DNA of 64,000 bases. Origin: Mycolicibacterium iranicum (lineage in GTDB: Bacteria > Actinomycetota > Actinomycetes > Mycobacteriales > Mycobacteriaceae). Each line of letters starts with the position of its first letter. The stretch's first letter is position 1. The DNA lies in the NCBI RefSeq assembly GCF_001650495.1, contig NZ_LWCS01000098.1:124001-188000 (forward strand), in the 5' to 3' direction. The translations under genes were made by a program, and so were the position numbers. The notes beneath the pieces were generated by a model. That model had not been told where the DNA came from. It made no database searches and saw only the letters and a list, made by a program, of their open reading frames with translations. Positions 1 to 8,054 of the stretch are shown piece by piece.

Positions 1-1
1 C

Positions 2-310
2 GGCGGCTCCACCGGCAGCGTGCTGCCGCAGTCGTCCTGCCTGGTCGGTTCGCAGAAGGTCACCAGCGGTGGTCGCATGCTCCTGATGCTCGACTGCACG
101 CAGGCCGCCGCGGACCAGATCAAGGCGATGGGTCCGACCGGTGGACCGACTGTGGGCGCGAACGGCGTCACCACGGTCACCCCGACCCCTATGGTCCCAG
201 TCGCCGGTGCCCCCGGCGCGGGTATGGCGCCGCCGGCGCCCGGCATCGTGCAGAGCGTCCCGCAGGGGGGCGGCGCCCCGATCATCGCCAACACGTCGCC
301 GCAGCCCTGA
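2..310 (+). CDS. C-terminal end of a Pro/Gly/Ala-rich hypothetical protein (5' truncated)
   Basis: The reading frame is open from the left edge and stops at 308-310, so about 102 residues of the C-terminus are visible. The first half holds two cysteines about 19 residues apart (the first follows PQSS, the second ends LLMLDC) and could be the end of a small disulphide-bonded domain. The last 50 residues are a low-complexity tail of Pro, Gly, Val and Ala. Such tails are common in exported mycobacterial proteins, so secretion is inferred, but the signal peptide would lie outside the window. I do not recognise the family and assign no function. Confidence 0.6.
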   Translation, partial: GGSTGSVLPQSSCLVGSQKVTSGGRMLLMLDCTQAAADQIKAMGPTGGPTVGANGVTTVTPTPMVPVAGAPGAGMAPPAPGIVQSVPQGGGAPIIANTSPQP

Positions 311-358
311 TACCTGCCGACACCTAACCGGTACCCGCGTTCCCACTAACGGGTCTGC

Positions 359-391
359 TTCGTCGTAAACTCAGCACGAGTTCACGACGAA
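359..391. promoter_or_regulatory. 33-nt interrupted palindrome, candidate repressor operator
   Basis: The left arm TTCGTCGTAAACTC (359-372) and right arm GAGTTCACGACGAA (378-391) pair at 13 of 14 positions around a 5-nt spacer. The left arm contains TAAACT (366-371), which fits the mycobacterial -10 pattern TANNNT. The site ends just before the AGGAG ribosome-binding site (393-397) of the downstream hydrolase gene. Size and position suit a TetR-type dimer operator that blocks the -10. No regulator gene is adjacent. Confidence 0.6.
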
Positions 392-402
392 CAGGAGCCG
401 CA

Positions 403-1305
403 ATGCTGCGACCGCGCCGTTCTGCCGCGGAGATCAACCCCGGTCCCGTCCAGATCCAGGCCCGCAAGGTGCACTTCGATGTCGCCGACGTGCCCTTGCA
501 CTGGATTCCCGGCCATCCGGTCGCCTCGCACGTCGTCAGTGTCCTCAACATCGTGCTTCCCGCGGGTGAGCGCTGGTTCGTCGAGACGTTCAACGAGGCA
601 CTTCCGCTGGTCAAAGACCCCAAGCTGGCCGATGACATCCGGGGGTTCATCGGCCAGGAAGCCACGCACGCCGACGTGCACGACCAGGTCCTGCACGAGT
701 TCATGGTTCATCACGGCGTGGACCCGACGCCGATCCTCGATCAGATCGAGCATTTGTTCAGCGGGGTCCTCGCGCCGCTGGACGGCGCTGTCGACGAAGC
801 CCGCCGGATGAACCACCTGTGCGACCGGCTCTGGCTGATCGCCGCGATCGAGCACTACACCGCTGTCATGGGAGATTTCGCGCTGAACTGCACGTGGGAC
901 GATCACGGTGCCGACCCGACGCTGGTGGACATGTTCCGCTGGCACGGCAGCGAGGAGGTCGAACACCGCAGCGTCGCCCACGACGTCGCCGTCTACTTCC
1001 ATGACAGCTATTTCGCAAGGATCCGCGCGATGGCGATGTCGTCGACGATGCTGTTCGTCTTCTTCCAGCGGGCGGCCTGGTATCTGGTGAAACACGACCC
1101 CTCGGTGGATGCCACGTGGTGGGGGTTCAACAAGATGCGGATGCGTGACTCGAAGTTGGGCCTGCTCCCCCTCTACCGCAACCTTTTCGGCTCCAGCACC
1201 CTCGGCTATTTCCGTCCCGGCTATTCGCCGGAGCAGCTGGGCTCCACCGCCCAGGCGGTCGCCTACCTGGCCACCTCACCGGCGGCGCGCGCCGCACATC
1301 TGTGA
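403..1305 (+). CDS. Predicted metal-dependent hydrolase (COG3687 / PF10118 type)
   Basis: A 300-residue protein with the layout of the COG3687 predicted metal-dependent hydrolases: a conserved N-terminal stretch ending in the motif HWIPGHP, then a helical core rich in His and Glu (GQEATHADVHDQ, AAIEHYTA, GSEEVEHRS). These resemble the metal ligands of ferritin-like di-iron proteins. The ATG has an AGGAG site 5 nt upstream. The stop overlaps the start of a flavin/iron-sulphur reductase gene, so the two are probably one operon, with the reductase possibly supplying electrons. That would fit a di-iron oxygenase better than a hydrolase, but this is inference. Substrate unknown. Confidence 0.75.
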   Translation: MLRPRRSAAEINPGPVQIQARKVHFDVADVPLHWIPGHPVASHVVSVLNIVLPAGERWFVETFNEALPLVKDPKLADDIRGFIGQEATHADVHDQVLHEFMVHHGVDPTPILDQIEHLFSGVLAPLDGAVDEARRMNHLCDRLWLIAAIEHYTAVMGDFALNCTWDDHGADPTLVDMFRWHGSEEVEHRSVAHDVAVYFHDSYFARIRAMAMSSTMLFVFFQRAAWYLVKHDPSVDATWWGFNKMRMRDSKLGLLPLYRNLFGSSTLGYFRPGYSPEQLGSTAQAVAYLATSPAARAAHL

Positions 1306-2411
1306 TGCGGCTCCTCGAGCGATACCGCCGGGTGCCGCCGAGCGCGTCGGGACGGCTCCGGCACGACCCGACCCTGGGGTTGGCCGATGCGGCGATCTCC
1401 GGGCTGTTCGCCGCGTCGGCGGCAGTGCGGCGCATCCGGCCACCCGCGGCGACACCGGACACCTTCGGCCTGACCGTCGCCGCGCGGCGCACCGTCGCCC
1501 GAGACCAGGACGTCGTCGAGCTGACGCTCACTCCCGGCGACGGCACCCCGGTGCCACCGTGGTTCCCCGGCGCTCACCTTGATCTGCACCTACCCAGCGG
1601 CGCGGTTCGCCAGTACTCGCTGTGCGGTGATCCCATTGCCGCAACCGATTACCGGATCGCGGTACGGCGCATCCCCGACGGCGGCGGGGGATCGATCGAG
1701 GTGCACGACGCCCTGCCGGTGGGATCGACGGTGCGGACCCACGGTCCGCGCAATGCGTTCCCCCTCACGGTGCCCGGCTACGGCTCCCCCGCCCGCCGAT
1801 TCCGGTTCATCGCAGGCGGTATCGGCATCACGCCGATCCTGCCGATGCTCGCCCTGGCCCGCCGCCTCGGCATCGACTGGTCGATGGTCTACACGGGCCG
1901 ATCCCTCGACAGCCTCCCGTTCGTCGACGAGGTCGCGGGCTTCGGCGCGGCCGTCGAGGTCCGCACCGACGACCGCAACGGGTTGCCGTCGGCGGCCGAA
2001 CTGCTCGGTGACTGCCCGTCGGGCACCGCGGTCTATGCCTGCGGGCCTGCCCCGATGCTCACCGCCATCAGGTCCGCGCTGGTCGGACGCGGCGACGTCG
2101 AACTCCACTTCGAACGCTTCGCGGCGCCCCCGGTGGTCGACGGAAAACCGTTCCGTATCACGGCCGCATCAACCGGCGAGACGGTCGAGGTGCGCGCCGA
2201 AGAGACTCTGCTCGCTGCACTTCGCCGGGCCGGTGTCACCGCGCCGTACTCCTGTCAGCAGGGCTTCTGCGGGACCTGCCGCGTACGGGTGCTCTCCGGG
2301 TCCGTCGATCACCGCGACGCACTGCTGACCGATCCGGAGCGGGCTGCCGGGATGATGCTGACCTGCGTGTCCCGCGCCGCGGACGGTTCGGGCTTGACGT
2401 TGGACATCTGA
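1305..2411 (+). CDS. PDR/VanB-type oxidoreductase: FAD domain, NAD(P) domain, C-terminal 2Fe-2S ferredoxin
   Basis: A 368-residue electron-transfer protein. The N-terminal half has the flavin motif RQYSLCGDP and the nucleotide-binding motif AGGIGITPILPM. A Rossmann-like region with YACGP follows. The C-terminal domain is a plant-type [2Fe-2S] ferredoxin with ligands Cys317, Cys322, Cys325 and Cys354 (C-x4-C-x2-C-x28-C). It likely passes electrons from NAD(P)H through flavin and the cluster to an oxygenase. The ATG at 1305 overlaps the last base of the upstream stop; a GTG at 1302 is an alternative. Coupling to the preceding gene suggests they work together. Confidence 0.85.
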   Translation: MRLLERYRRVPPSASGRLRHDPTLGLADAAISGLFAASAAVRRIRPPAATPDTFGLTVAARRTVARDQDVVELTLTPGDGTPVPPWFPGAHLDLHLPSGAVRQYSLCGDPIAATDYRIAVRRIPDGGGGSIEVHDALPVGSTVRTHGPRNAFPLTVPGYGSPARRFRFIAGGIGITPILPMLALARRLGIDWSMVYTGRSLDSLPFVDEVAGFGAAVEVRTDDRNGLPSAAELLGDCPSGTAVYACGPAPMLTAIRSALVGRGDVELHFERFAAPPVVDGKPFRITAASTGETVEVRAEETLLAALRRAGVTAPYSCQQGFCGTCRVRVLSGSVDHRDALLTDPERAAGMMLTCVSRAADGSGLTLDI

Positions 2412-2442
2412 GCCCCCTGCGCCTCGTCTGTAGTATTCGGCA

Positions 2443-3897
2443 ATGCCGTTGGCCGCTGGCGACACGTTCGCGGGGTACACGATCGTGCGCCTGCTCGGAT
2501 CCGGCGGCATGGGCGAGGTGTACCTCGCGCAGCACCCGAGACTCCCCCGCCAGGATGCGCTGAAGATTCTGCCCGCCACGGTGTCTGCGGACTCCGAGTA
2601 TCGGCAACGCTTCAACCGGGAAGCCGACATCGCCGCAACGCTGTGGCATCCCCACATCGTCGGCGTGCACGACCGCGGCGAATACGACGGCCAGATCTGG
2701 ATCTCGATGGATTACGTCGAAGGCACCGATGCCGCACATCTGCTCGCCGACCGGCAGGGCGACGGCATGCCTGCACAGCAGGTCGCCGACATCGTCACCG
2801 CGGTCGCCGAGGCGCTCGACTACGCCCATGAACGCCATCTGCTTCACCGGGATGTCAAGCCCGCCAACATCCTGCTCGCCCGCCCGGGTGCCAAAGATGA
2901 GCGAATCCTGTTGGCGGACTTCGGGATTGCCCGCCGAGATGACGATATCAGCGGTTTGACCGCTACGAACATGACGGTCGGGACGGTGTCCTATGCGGCA
3001 CCGGAGCAGCTGATGGCCCGCGACCTGGACGGTCGCGCCGATCAGTACGCGCTGGCGGCGACGGCCTTCCACCTGTTGACCGGTGAACCGCCGTTCGCCC
3101 ACTCGAATCCGGCCGTTGTGATCAGTGCGCACCTCTCCGCGGAGCCGCCCACCGTCGCCGAATACCGGCCCGATCTGTCCGGCGCGGACCCGGTGCTCGC
3201 CAGGGCGCTGGCCAAGGATCCCGCCGATCGCTTCGAGCGGTGCACGGATTTCGCGCGCGCGCTCAGCCATCGGCTCGACGGCGCCACTGGAAAAGACCCC
3301 TCGGATGTCACCCGGCTGTCCGGATCCCCCGCAGCCCGGCCCGATGAGCGGAGCAGGCCGGCATGGTTGCGGCCGGCTGTGCTCGTGCCCGGCGTGCTCG
3401 CGGTGCTGCTCGTCGCGGCGATCGGCGTAGCGGCGATGGAGTTCCTGCGCGCCGATAGCGAGCGACCGCCGACCGCACGCCCATCCCCGACGACGCCCAC
3501 CACAGCCGCCTCCGGCGTGGCACCCCCGCCGCCGGTGCCCGCTGTCACGGACACGGCGACCGAGCCGACCGCTACCGTGACCGACACGGTGACGACGGCA
3601 GCGCCGGCCGCTGCGGCCATCGGTGCCAACTGCACCCCGCTGGACAGCACCGCGACGACGGAGAGCGGTGCGACGGCCTACTGCGCGTCCGTCCCGGGTT
3701 CGGACGCCACCATCTGGTCGCTGACCCAGGGCGAGGTACCCAGCCCCACCTCGACACCACCGCCCGATCCGGCCGAACCGCCGGTGTCTGCCGAAGAGGC
3801 ATTCCCGGTGCTGACCTGCATGGCACAGACCGGTCAGACCCGCAGACAGTGCCGCGAGGACATCCGCAGAAGCAACGGCGGGCCACCGCTGCCGTGA
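2443..3897 (+). CDS. pknF: Transmembrane Ser/Thr protein kinase, PknF-like
   Basis: A 484-residue Hanks-type kinase whose N-terminus closely matches mycobacterial PknF as I know it. It has the glycine loop GSGGMGEV (19-26), Lys41 (DALK), catalytic HRDVKPAN with Asp137, DFG at 159-161 and an activation loop with Thr173, Thr175, Thr178 and Thr181. A Pro/Arg-rich linker precedes one membrane helix (about 311-334). The outer domain has a Thr/Pro-rich stalk and four cysteines, a sensor-type domain seen in related kinases and lipoproteins. The stop overlaps the start of a SnoaL-like gene (GTGA). Fast growers may carry several paralogues, so orthology to M. tuberculosis pknF is likely but not certain. 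Confidence 0.85.
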   Translation: MPLAAGDTFAGYTIVRLLGSGGMGEVYLAQHPRLPRQDALKILPATVSADSEYRQRFNREADIAATLWHPHIVGVHDRGEYDGQIWISMDYVEGTDAAHLLADRQGDGMPAQQVADIVTAVAEALDYAHERHLLHRDVKPANILLARPGAKDERILLADFGIARRDDDISGLTATNMTVGTVSYAAPEQLMARDLDGRADQYALAATAFHLLTGEPPFAHSNPAVVISAHLSAEPPTVAEYRPDLSGADPVLARALAKDPADRFERCTDFARALSHRLDGATGKDPSDVTRLSGSPAARPDERSRPAWLRPAVLVPGVLAVLLVAAIGVAAMEFLRADSERPPTARPSPTTPTTAASGVAPPPPVPAVTDTATEPTATVTDTVTTAAPAAAAIGANCTPLDSTATTESGATAYCASVPGSDATIWSLTQGEVPSPTSTPPPDPAEPPVSAEEAFPVLTCMAQTGQTRRQCREDIRRSNGGPPLP

Positions 3898-4457
3898 CAT
3901 TGGACATCGCCGACCGGCTCGCGGTGTCCGATCTGGTCCATCTCTACGCCTCCGCAGTCGACGACCGAAGGTTCGGCGACGTAGTCGAATTGTTCACCGC
4001 GACAGCAGAATTGCGAACCCCCGACCCGCCGCGGTCCCTGGAGCCGGTGCGCACCCACCACGGCCGCGCCGGTGTGCGGACCGCACTGGCGGCGCTGGCA
4101 GGGGTCGCGCGCACCGAGCATGCGATCGTCGGTGAGGTCTATGCGCGCGGCGACGACCGCGATTATGCCCTGGGGCGTATCACGTGTGTCGCACACCATT
4201 GGACGCTGGACGGAGATGGCGCGGCCGCGGATCTGGTGTGGCATCTGCGCTACGACGACGAATACCTGCGCACGCCCCGCGGGTGGCGCTTCCACGGCCG
4301 CGCGCTGACCATCAACGCGATCGAGACCCGTCCGATCCGCCGCGTCCGAGTGCCTCCTCGAGCTGATCCAGCAGCGGGCGCTGGCCCTTCAGAAGCTTCT
4401 CCCGCGCCGCCGCCACGTCGAACCACCCCACCCGGTCGATCTCCGGGAACTCCGTGA
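3894..4457 (+). CDS. SnoaL/NTF2-like small protein, coupled to the kinase gene
   Basis: The GTG start overlaps the kinase stop (GTGA). The first 140 residues look like a SnoaL_4-type NTF2 fold: helical start DRLAVSDLVHLYASAVDD, FxDVVELF, a central strand region and a terminal W-R-F-H strand. The family includes polyketide cyclases, isomerases and inactive scaffolds; no specific activity is predicted. The expected end of the domain is near 4320, but the frame runs on to 4457 with a Pro/Arg-rich tail antisense to the Nudix gene. The native stop was probably lost, or the tail is genuine; the tail composition looks non-native. Confidence 0.7.
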   Translation: MTLDIADRLAVSDLVHLYASAVDDRRFGDVVELFTATAELRTPDPPRSLEPVRTHHGRAGVRTALAALAGVARTEHAIVGEVYARGDDRDYALGRITCVAHHWTLDGDGAAADLVWHLRYDDEYLRTPRGWRFHGRALTINAIETRPIRRVRVPPRADPAAGAGPSEASPAPPPRRTTPPGRSPGTP

Positions 4458-4803
4458 ACTTTCCCGACCCGGGCGGCCATTCCAGCGTGAAGGTGTTGCT
4501 GAAGGCGCCGTCGAGGTCCAGGTCGCCGCGCACGGCGAACGCGGTGACGATCTTGCCACCGGGCTGGCGCAGCGGCGACAAGTCGATCCGGGCCCCCGTG
4601 GGTGGTTGTTTTCCGAGTTCCTCGACGAACTCGCGCTGCGCAACCGCCCACGGGTCCTCGCCGTCGACGTACTCACCTTTCGGAATCGACCACGCGCCTT
4701 CGTCTTTGCGCGCCCAAAACGGGCCGCCAGGGTGGCCGATGAGCACTTCGAGGGTTCCGCCGGTTTCGCGGAACAGGAGCAGTCCGGCGCTGAGCTTGGG
4801 CAC
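4312..4803 (-). CDS. Nudix hydrolase
   Basis: A 163-residue single-domain Nudix protein. The Nudix box runs from Gly43 to Gly64 with the expected G-x5-E-x7-REFVEELG spacing; Arg57-Glu58 and Glu61-Glu62 are the Mg2+-binding core. The HPGGPFW and WSIPKGE motifs place it in the broad YfcD/MutT-like group seen across mycobacteria. It probably hydrolyses a nucleoside-diphosphate derivative; the substrate cannot be read from sequence. The start is GTG at 4801-4803. Its 3' end overlaps the convergent SnoaL-like gene by 146 nt. Confidence 0.88.
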   Translation of the reverse strand: MPKLSAGLLLFRETGGTLEVLIGHPGGPFWARKDEGAWSIPKGEYVDGEDPWAVAQREFVEELGKQPPTGARIDLSPLRQPGGKIVTAFAVRGDLDLDGAFSNTFTLEWPPGSGKFTEFPEIDRVGWFDVAAAREKLLKGQRPLLDQLEEALGRGGSDGSRSR

Positions 4804-4814
4804 GGTCCCGACGA

Positions 4815-4820
4815 TAATAT
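4815..4820 (+). promoter_or_regulatory. -10 element TAATAT for a probably leaderless mRNA
   Basis: TAATAT fits TANNNT and ends 10 nt before the ATG at 4831, so transcription should begin within a few bases of that codon. There is no Shine-Dalgarno sequence in front of it. An earlier in-frame ATG at 4819 would lie inside the -10 element and is unlikely to be used. Confidence 0.45.
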
Positions 4821-4830
4821 GGACGCCATC

Positions 4831-5598
4831 ATGACCCGTCCTCGGCGGTTCGCCCCCTTACGTCCCGTTGAGTTGCTTTCCTCTTTGTGGTCGGCGACCG
4901 CGATGATGCCTGTCAACAGCGGGGCCGCAGCCGCTTACCGGACGCTGTTCGTCACCGTGCGCAGGCTCGTCGTCGGCCGCAGAGTGACCGTCCGTCTGGC
5001 CGACGGGGATCTGACCATGACCGTGACCGCGTTCGATTCCCGACTGGACGCCCGTGGACTGGCCGTCGGACAGCTCAACGACGTCACCGCGAAAGCTGAG
5101 GACATCCGTTGGCGGGCAAGTAGATTCGATGCCGCCACGGTAAAGGCCCATAACGTTCACTTCAAACCCGGCGCACCGCCGGTGCTCATCGCGGCGCCGG
5201 TGGATGTGACTCTGGACCTGCCCGCATCCGCGCTCGATACCCTGTTCCGCACTGCGGCGCCGCGGCTGTCCGCCGCGGTGGGGCCAGACGGCGTCGCCCG
5301 TCTGCGGCTGGCCAAACGGCCGCGGCTCGGGCATGTCGAGGTCGAGGCCAGGCTCGACGGCACCACGCTGTGGCTGACCGCGCGCCGGCTGAGCGTCGGC
5401 ACCCGACGGTGGCGGTTGCCCGCCAGCACACCGCGTTACCCGGTACAACTGCCGGAAATGGCTCATGACCTGCAGCTCACCGCCATCTCGTTTGCCCCGG
5501 GGGTGGTGCAGGTGTCGGGGCGAATGCCCGAGTGGCGCGTTGGGCTACCCCCGAAAGTCTTGGAGGACATCGTGGTTCAACTGGGCAGGCTGCTGTGA
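4831..5598 (+). CDS. LmeA-like (DUF2993-like) protein
   Basis: A 255-residue protein with no catalytic motifs. It is made of repeating amphipathic beta segments of the type seen in LmeA/DUF2993 phospholipid-binding proteins: VRLADGDLTMTVTAFD, LNDVTAKAEDIRWR, and a late ALRYP-like stretch with basic residues. LmeA takes part in mannan chain elongation of lipomannan in the mycobacterial envelope. Here there is no clear signal peptide, only a basic N-terminus with a short hydrophobic stretch. The family call rests on overall pattern and is moderate. It diverges from the Nudix gene. Confidence 0.55.
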   Translation: MTRPRRFAPLRPVELLSSLWSATAMMPVNSGAAAAYRTLFVTVRRLVVGRRVTVRLADGDLTMTVTAFDSRLDARGLAVGQLNDVTAKAEDIRWRASRFDAATVKAHNVHFKPGAPPVLIAAPVDVTLDLPASALDTLFRTAAPRLSAAVGPDGVARLRLAKRPRLGHVEVEARLDGTTLWLTARRLSVGTRRWRLPASTPRYPVQLPEMAHDLQLTAISFAPGVVQVSGRMPEWRVGLPPKVLEDIVVQLGRLL

Positions 5599-5690
5599 CC
5601 TCCTGGCGTAGCTGATCCGTTTCGATCAGTTGGCCGACACCGCCGGCCCGCAGCAGGTGTTGGAGGCCTTGCGCCGCTAGAGTCGCCTCT

Positions 5691-6473
5691 GTGTTGGGCT
5701 ATTCCCGGTATGTCGCGCTGGGCGACAGTCAGACGGAGGGCCTCTGGGACGGCGACGACGAGACTGGTCTCGCCGGCTTCGCCGACCGCCTCGCAGCCAT
5801 GCTCGACGAAGTCCGGCCCGGATTGCTCTATGCCAACCTCGCGATCCGCGGACGCCAGATCCGCGATGTCCTCGACGACCAGTTGCCGCGGGCGATCGCG
5901 ATGCAGGCCGACCTGATCACCGTGTGCGTCGGGATGAACGACATGACGAGGCCGGGCCGGGGCTTCGACCGCGCGCTGGCACAACTGGACGAGATGCACG
6001 TGCGGCTCGCTTCGTCGGGAGCGACGGTCGTCACGAGTACGTTCCCGGACCTCGCCCGCATCCTTCCGATCGGGAGGGTGCTGGCCAACCGACTCCTCAC
6101 CATCAACAAGCGCATCCGGGCAGCGGCATCGCAGTACGGCTTCCGGCTGGTCGATCTGTTCGTGGCGCCGTCGATGACCCAGCCTGACGTGTGGGCCCTC
6201 GACCGGGTGCACGGCTCGCCGAAGGGACACGCGCTGTTCGCCGCAGCGGCTGCGGAGGCGCTCCAGCTCCCCGGCAGCAATCATGATTGGGCGTTCGCCG
6301 ATCCAGCCGCCGCGCTGCCGTCGTTCCGGTCGCGGATGTACTCGCAGATGCTGTGGACCCAGAACATGATGATGCCGTATCTGTGGATGCACATGCGGGG
6401 CAAGGCGGTGGGCACCGGGCGTCCCCCGCGGCGCCCCGAGCTCGAGACCGTGGGCGCGTTCAGAGACGCGTGA
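5691..6473 (+). CDS. SGNH/GDSL-family hydrolase
   Basis: A 260-residue protein with the SGNH blocks: block I ALGDSQTEG with nucleophile Ser13, a glycine in the oxyanion-hole region (AIRGRQI), block III GMNDM with Asn, and block V DRVHGSPKGH with the Asp/His pair. This is an intracellular-type esterase or lipase; no signal peptide is visible. A GTG start is used, and no better start lies nearby. The C-terminal 60 residues, with an aromatic/Met-rich stretch, are typical of mycobacterial members. Substrate unknown. Confidence 0.85.
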   Translation: MLGYSRYVALGDSQTEGLWDGDDETGLAGFADRLAAMLDEVRPGLLYANLAIRGRQIRDVLDDQLPRAIAMQADLITVCVGMNDMTRPGRGFDRALAQLDEMHVRLASSGATVVTSTFPDLARILPIGRVLANRLLTINKRIRAAASQYGFRLVDLFVAPSMTQPDVWALDRVHGSPKGHALFAAAAAEALQLPGSNHDWAFADPAAALPSFRSRMYSQMLWTQNMMMPYLWMHMRGKAVGTGRPPRRPELETVGAFRDA

Positions 6474-6476
6474 AAC

Positions 6477-7079
6477 TCAGACGCCGGTCCAGGTGTCGGC
6501 GATGGTCTCGGCGACGTCGATGACCTTCGCCTCCTGGGATCCCGGGCTGTCGATCTCGCCGGCGACGTGCAGGGCGATGAAGCGTTTGATTTCGGCGTCC
6601 ACGCCGCCGATGATGCGGACCACTTCGCCGCGCAGGGACTTCGACGTCACGTGGATGGCGATGTCGGAGGCGCGCGGCTTCTCCACATCGAGGATCAGCA
6701 GCAGCGGCTCGGCCGCCTTGGCGGTGGCACGGAGCGAGATCTCACCGAAGACCATGAACTTCGGTTTGTCGATGCGGAGGTCGACCACCATGTCGATCTC
6801 CAGTGGGATCCGGATCGCGAAGGTGATCAGCTCGCCGACCTCGCGGGTCACCTTCGGCTGTTGAATGCGGACTTTCGCGGTCACTTTGGCGATGCGGCCG
6901 GGTCCCTGCGCGATCGGGCCCATCTCGAAGGCCTCGCCGGCGATTTCGCCGATCGCAGCGCCGACCCGCTGCTCTGTGACGGCGATCTCGAAGAACCTGC
7001 GGCCGAACTGCTCGTAGGTCAGGTAGTTGCCGGGGAACGGGTCGCCGCCGGACGGGCTGGACGCAACAGACTCTGACAT
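6477..7079 (-). CDS. Conserved hypothetical protein, beta-rich, 200 aa
   Basis: I recognise this as a mycobacterium-type hypothetical protein without a known function. After a disordered Ser/Pro N-terminus it has an FGRRFFEIAV motif and then a series of alternating strands (AKVTAKVRIQQP, VDLRIDKPKFMVFG, DIAIHVTS). It ends in an amphipathic helical region of the kind seen in lipid-binding SMP/TULIP-like domains. There is no signal peptide, no cysteine and no membrane segment. It lies 61 nt downstream of the NTF2-like gene on the same strand and may share its transcript. Confidence 0.65.
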   Translation of the reverse strand: MSESVASSPSGGDPFPGNYLTYEQFGRRFFEIAVTEQRVGAAIGEIAGEAFEMGPIAQGPGRIAKVTAKVRIQQPKVTREVGELITFAIRIPLEIDMVVDLRIDKPKFMVFGEISLRATAKAAEPLLLILDVEKPRASDIAIHVTSKSLRGEVVRIIGGVDAEIKRFIALHVAGEIDSPGSQEAKVIDVAETIADTWTGV

Positions 7080-7140
7080 GGTGCTGCTACGTTCTCACGT
7101 CCGGCGCGCCCCGGGCGACACCGCGACCGAAACGTTGCCG

Positions 7141-7950
7141 TCAGTTGACCTCGGCGAAAAGGCGAATTCGGGTGATGCGGGCGCGATCGGCGCCTGCCAC
7201 TGCCTCGATTTCTCCGAGGAGCACACTGCGCTGCCCGTCCCGGTCGATGCGCGCGGCTACGGAACGACCGGCGCCGATGAGCTTGGCCCAGCTACCACCT
7301 GAGAGGCTCTTGACCAGATCAGACGAGGTCAAGGGCTCCCTGTCCCCGAGGGTCAGGGTGGCGTCGGAGAGCAGTCGCCGCATCCCGACCTCGTCCCCTC
7401 CGCAGACGTCGTCGAGGAAACGCCCGAACAACGCTTTGCCGGCGCTGCCGACGCCACGGAAGCCGCCGAGGAATCCGAGGCTGCCGCTTAGGCCCTGGTT
7501 GGCGAACATCGTCCTGCCCAGGGACAGGCCGGCGGGCACAGCACTGAGACCTGCCCGGGCGAACTGGCCGATCATCGCGGGCAACTCCCAGTAGGCCGAC
7601 AGCGCGGCGATCTTCAGGTCCCCACGCTCGTCTCGCAGGTCGTAGCGGATGTAGGTGGGGACGGTCATCGTCAGCGACGTCGACATCTGGATCTGGAGCT
7701 CGACGTCGCGTATCACGAGGGCGCCCGCGACGATGTCGCCCTCGGGTCGAAACGAGATCGAGCGGGGCGCGATGAAGGTGTCGTAGAACCGCCCGATCGC
7801 CGGATGGCCACGGTGCGGCGCCGACCCGACCGGGTCCTCCACCCTGCCGTCGGCGGTGAAGAGCCCGATCCAGCCCTCGCGGTCGTGCGCTCCCGCGGCG
7901 ACGAGCGAGCGCTGCGCCGCGGCCAGCACGTCGGCGTGTGTGAAGGGCAT
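7141..7950 (-). CDS. NTF2/SnoaL-like protein, 269 aa, probably two-domain
   Basis: The N-terminal 125 residues form a ketosteroid-isomerase/SnoaL-like domain (GLFTADGRVEDPVG, HRGHPAIGRFYDTFIAP). After a Gly-rich hydrophobic linker, the C-terminal 90 residues (FLDDVCGGDEVGMRRLL, then strand pattern) resemble a second, degenerate NTF2 unit. Mycobacterial proteins of this kind are linked to steroid or lipid metabolism, but no catalytic Tyr/Asp set is obvious. I chose the ATG at 7950: a GGAGG sequence lies upstream of it, whereas the GTG at 7965 falls inside that sequence. Confidence 0.7.
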   Translation of the reverse strand: MPFTHADVLAAAQRSLVAAGAHDREGWIGLFTADGRVEDPVGSAPHRGHPAIGRFYDTFIAPRSISFRPEGDIVAGALVIRDVELQIQMSTSLTMTVPTYIRYDLRDERGDLKIAALSAYWELPAMIGQFARAGLSAVPAGLSLGRTMFANQGLSGSLGFLGGFRGVGSAGKALFGRFLDDVCGGDEVGMRRLLSDATLTLGDREPLTSSDLVKSLSGGSWAKLIGAGRSVAARIDRDGQRSVLLGEIEAVAGADRARITRIRLFAEVN

Positions 7951-8054
7951 ATGGATGCCTACCACCTCCCCGTGCCACAGTCGACTAGACCTGCCGTCGC
8001 AGGCACACTGGTGTCTAACCGCAGCGTTTCCGCGCTGCCGTGAGGAGGACCACC

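Noticed and set aside
2236..3900. 554-codon open frame on the minus strand opposite the kinase gene
   Set aside because: It is Arg/Gly/Asp-rich with no recognisable domain and lies wholly antisense to a kinase with intact motifs; it is a GC-driven shadow frame.
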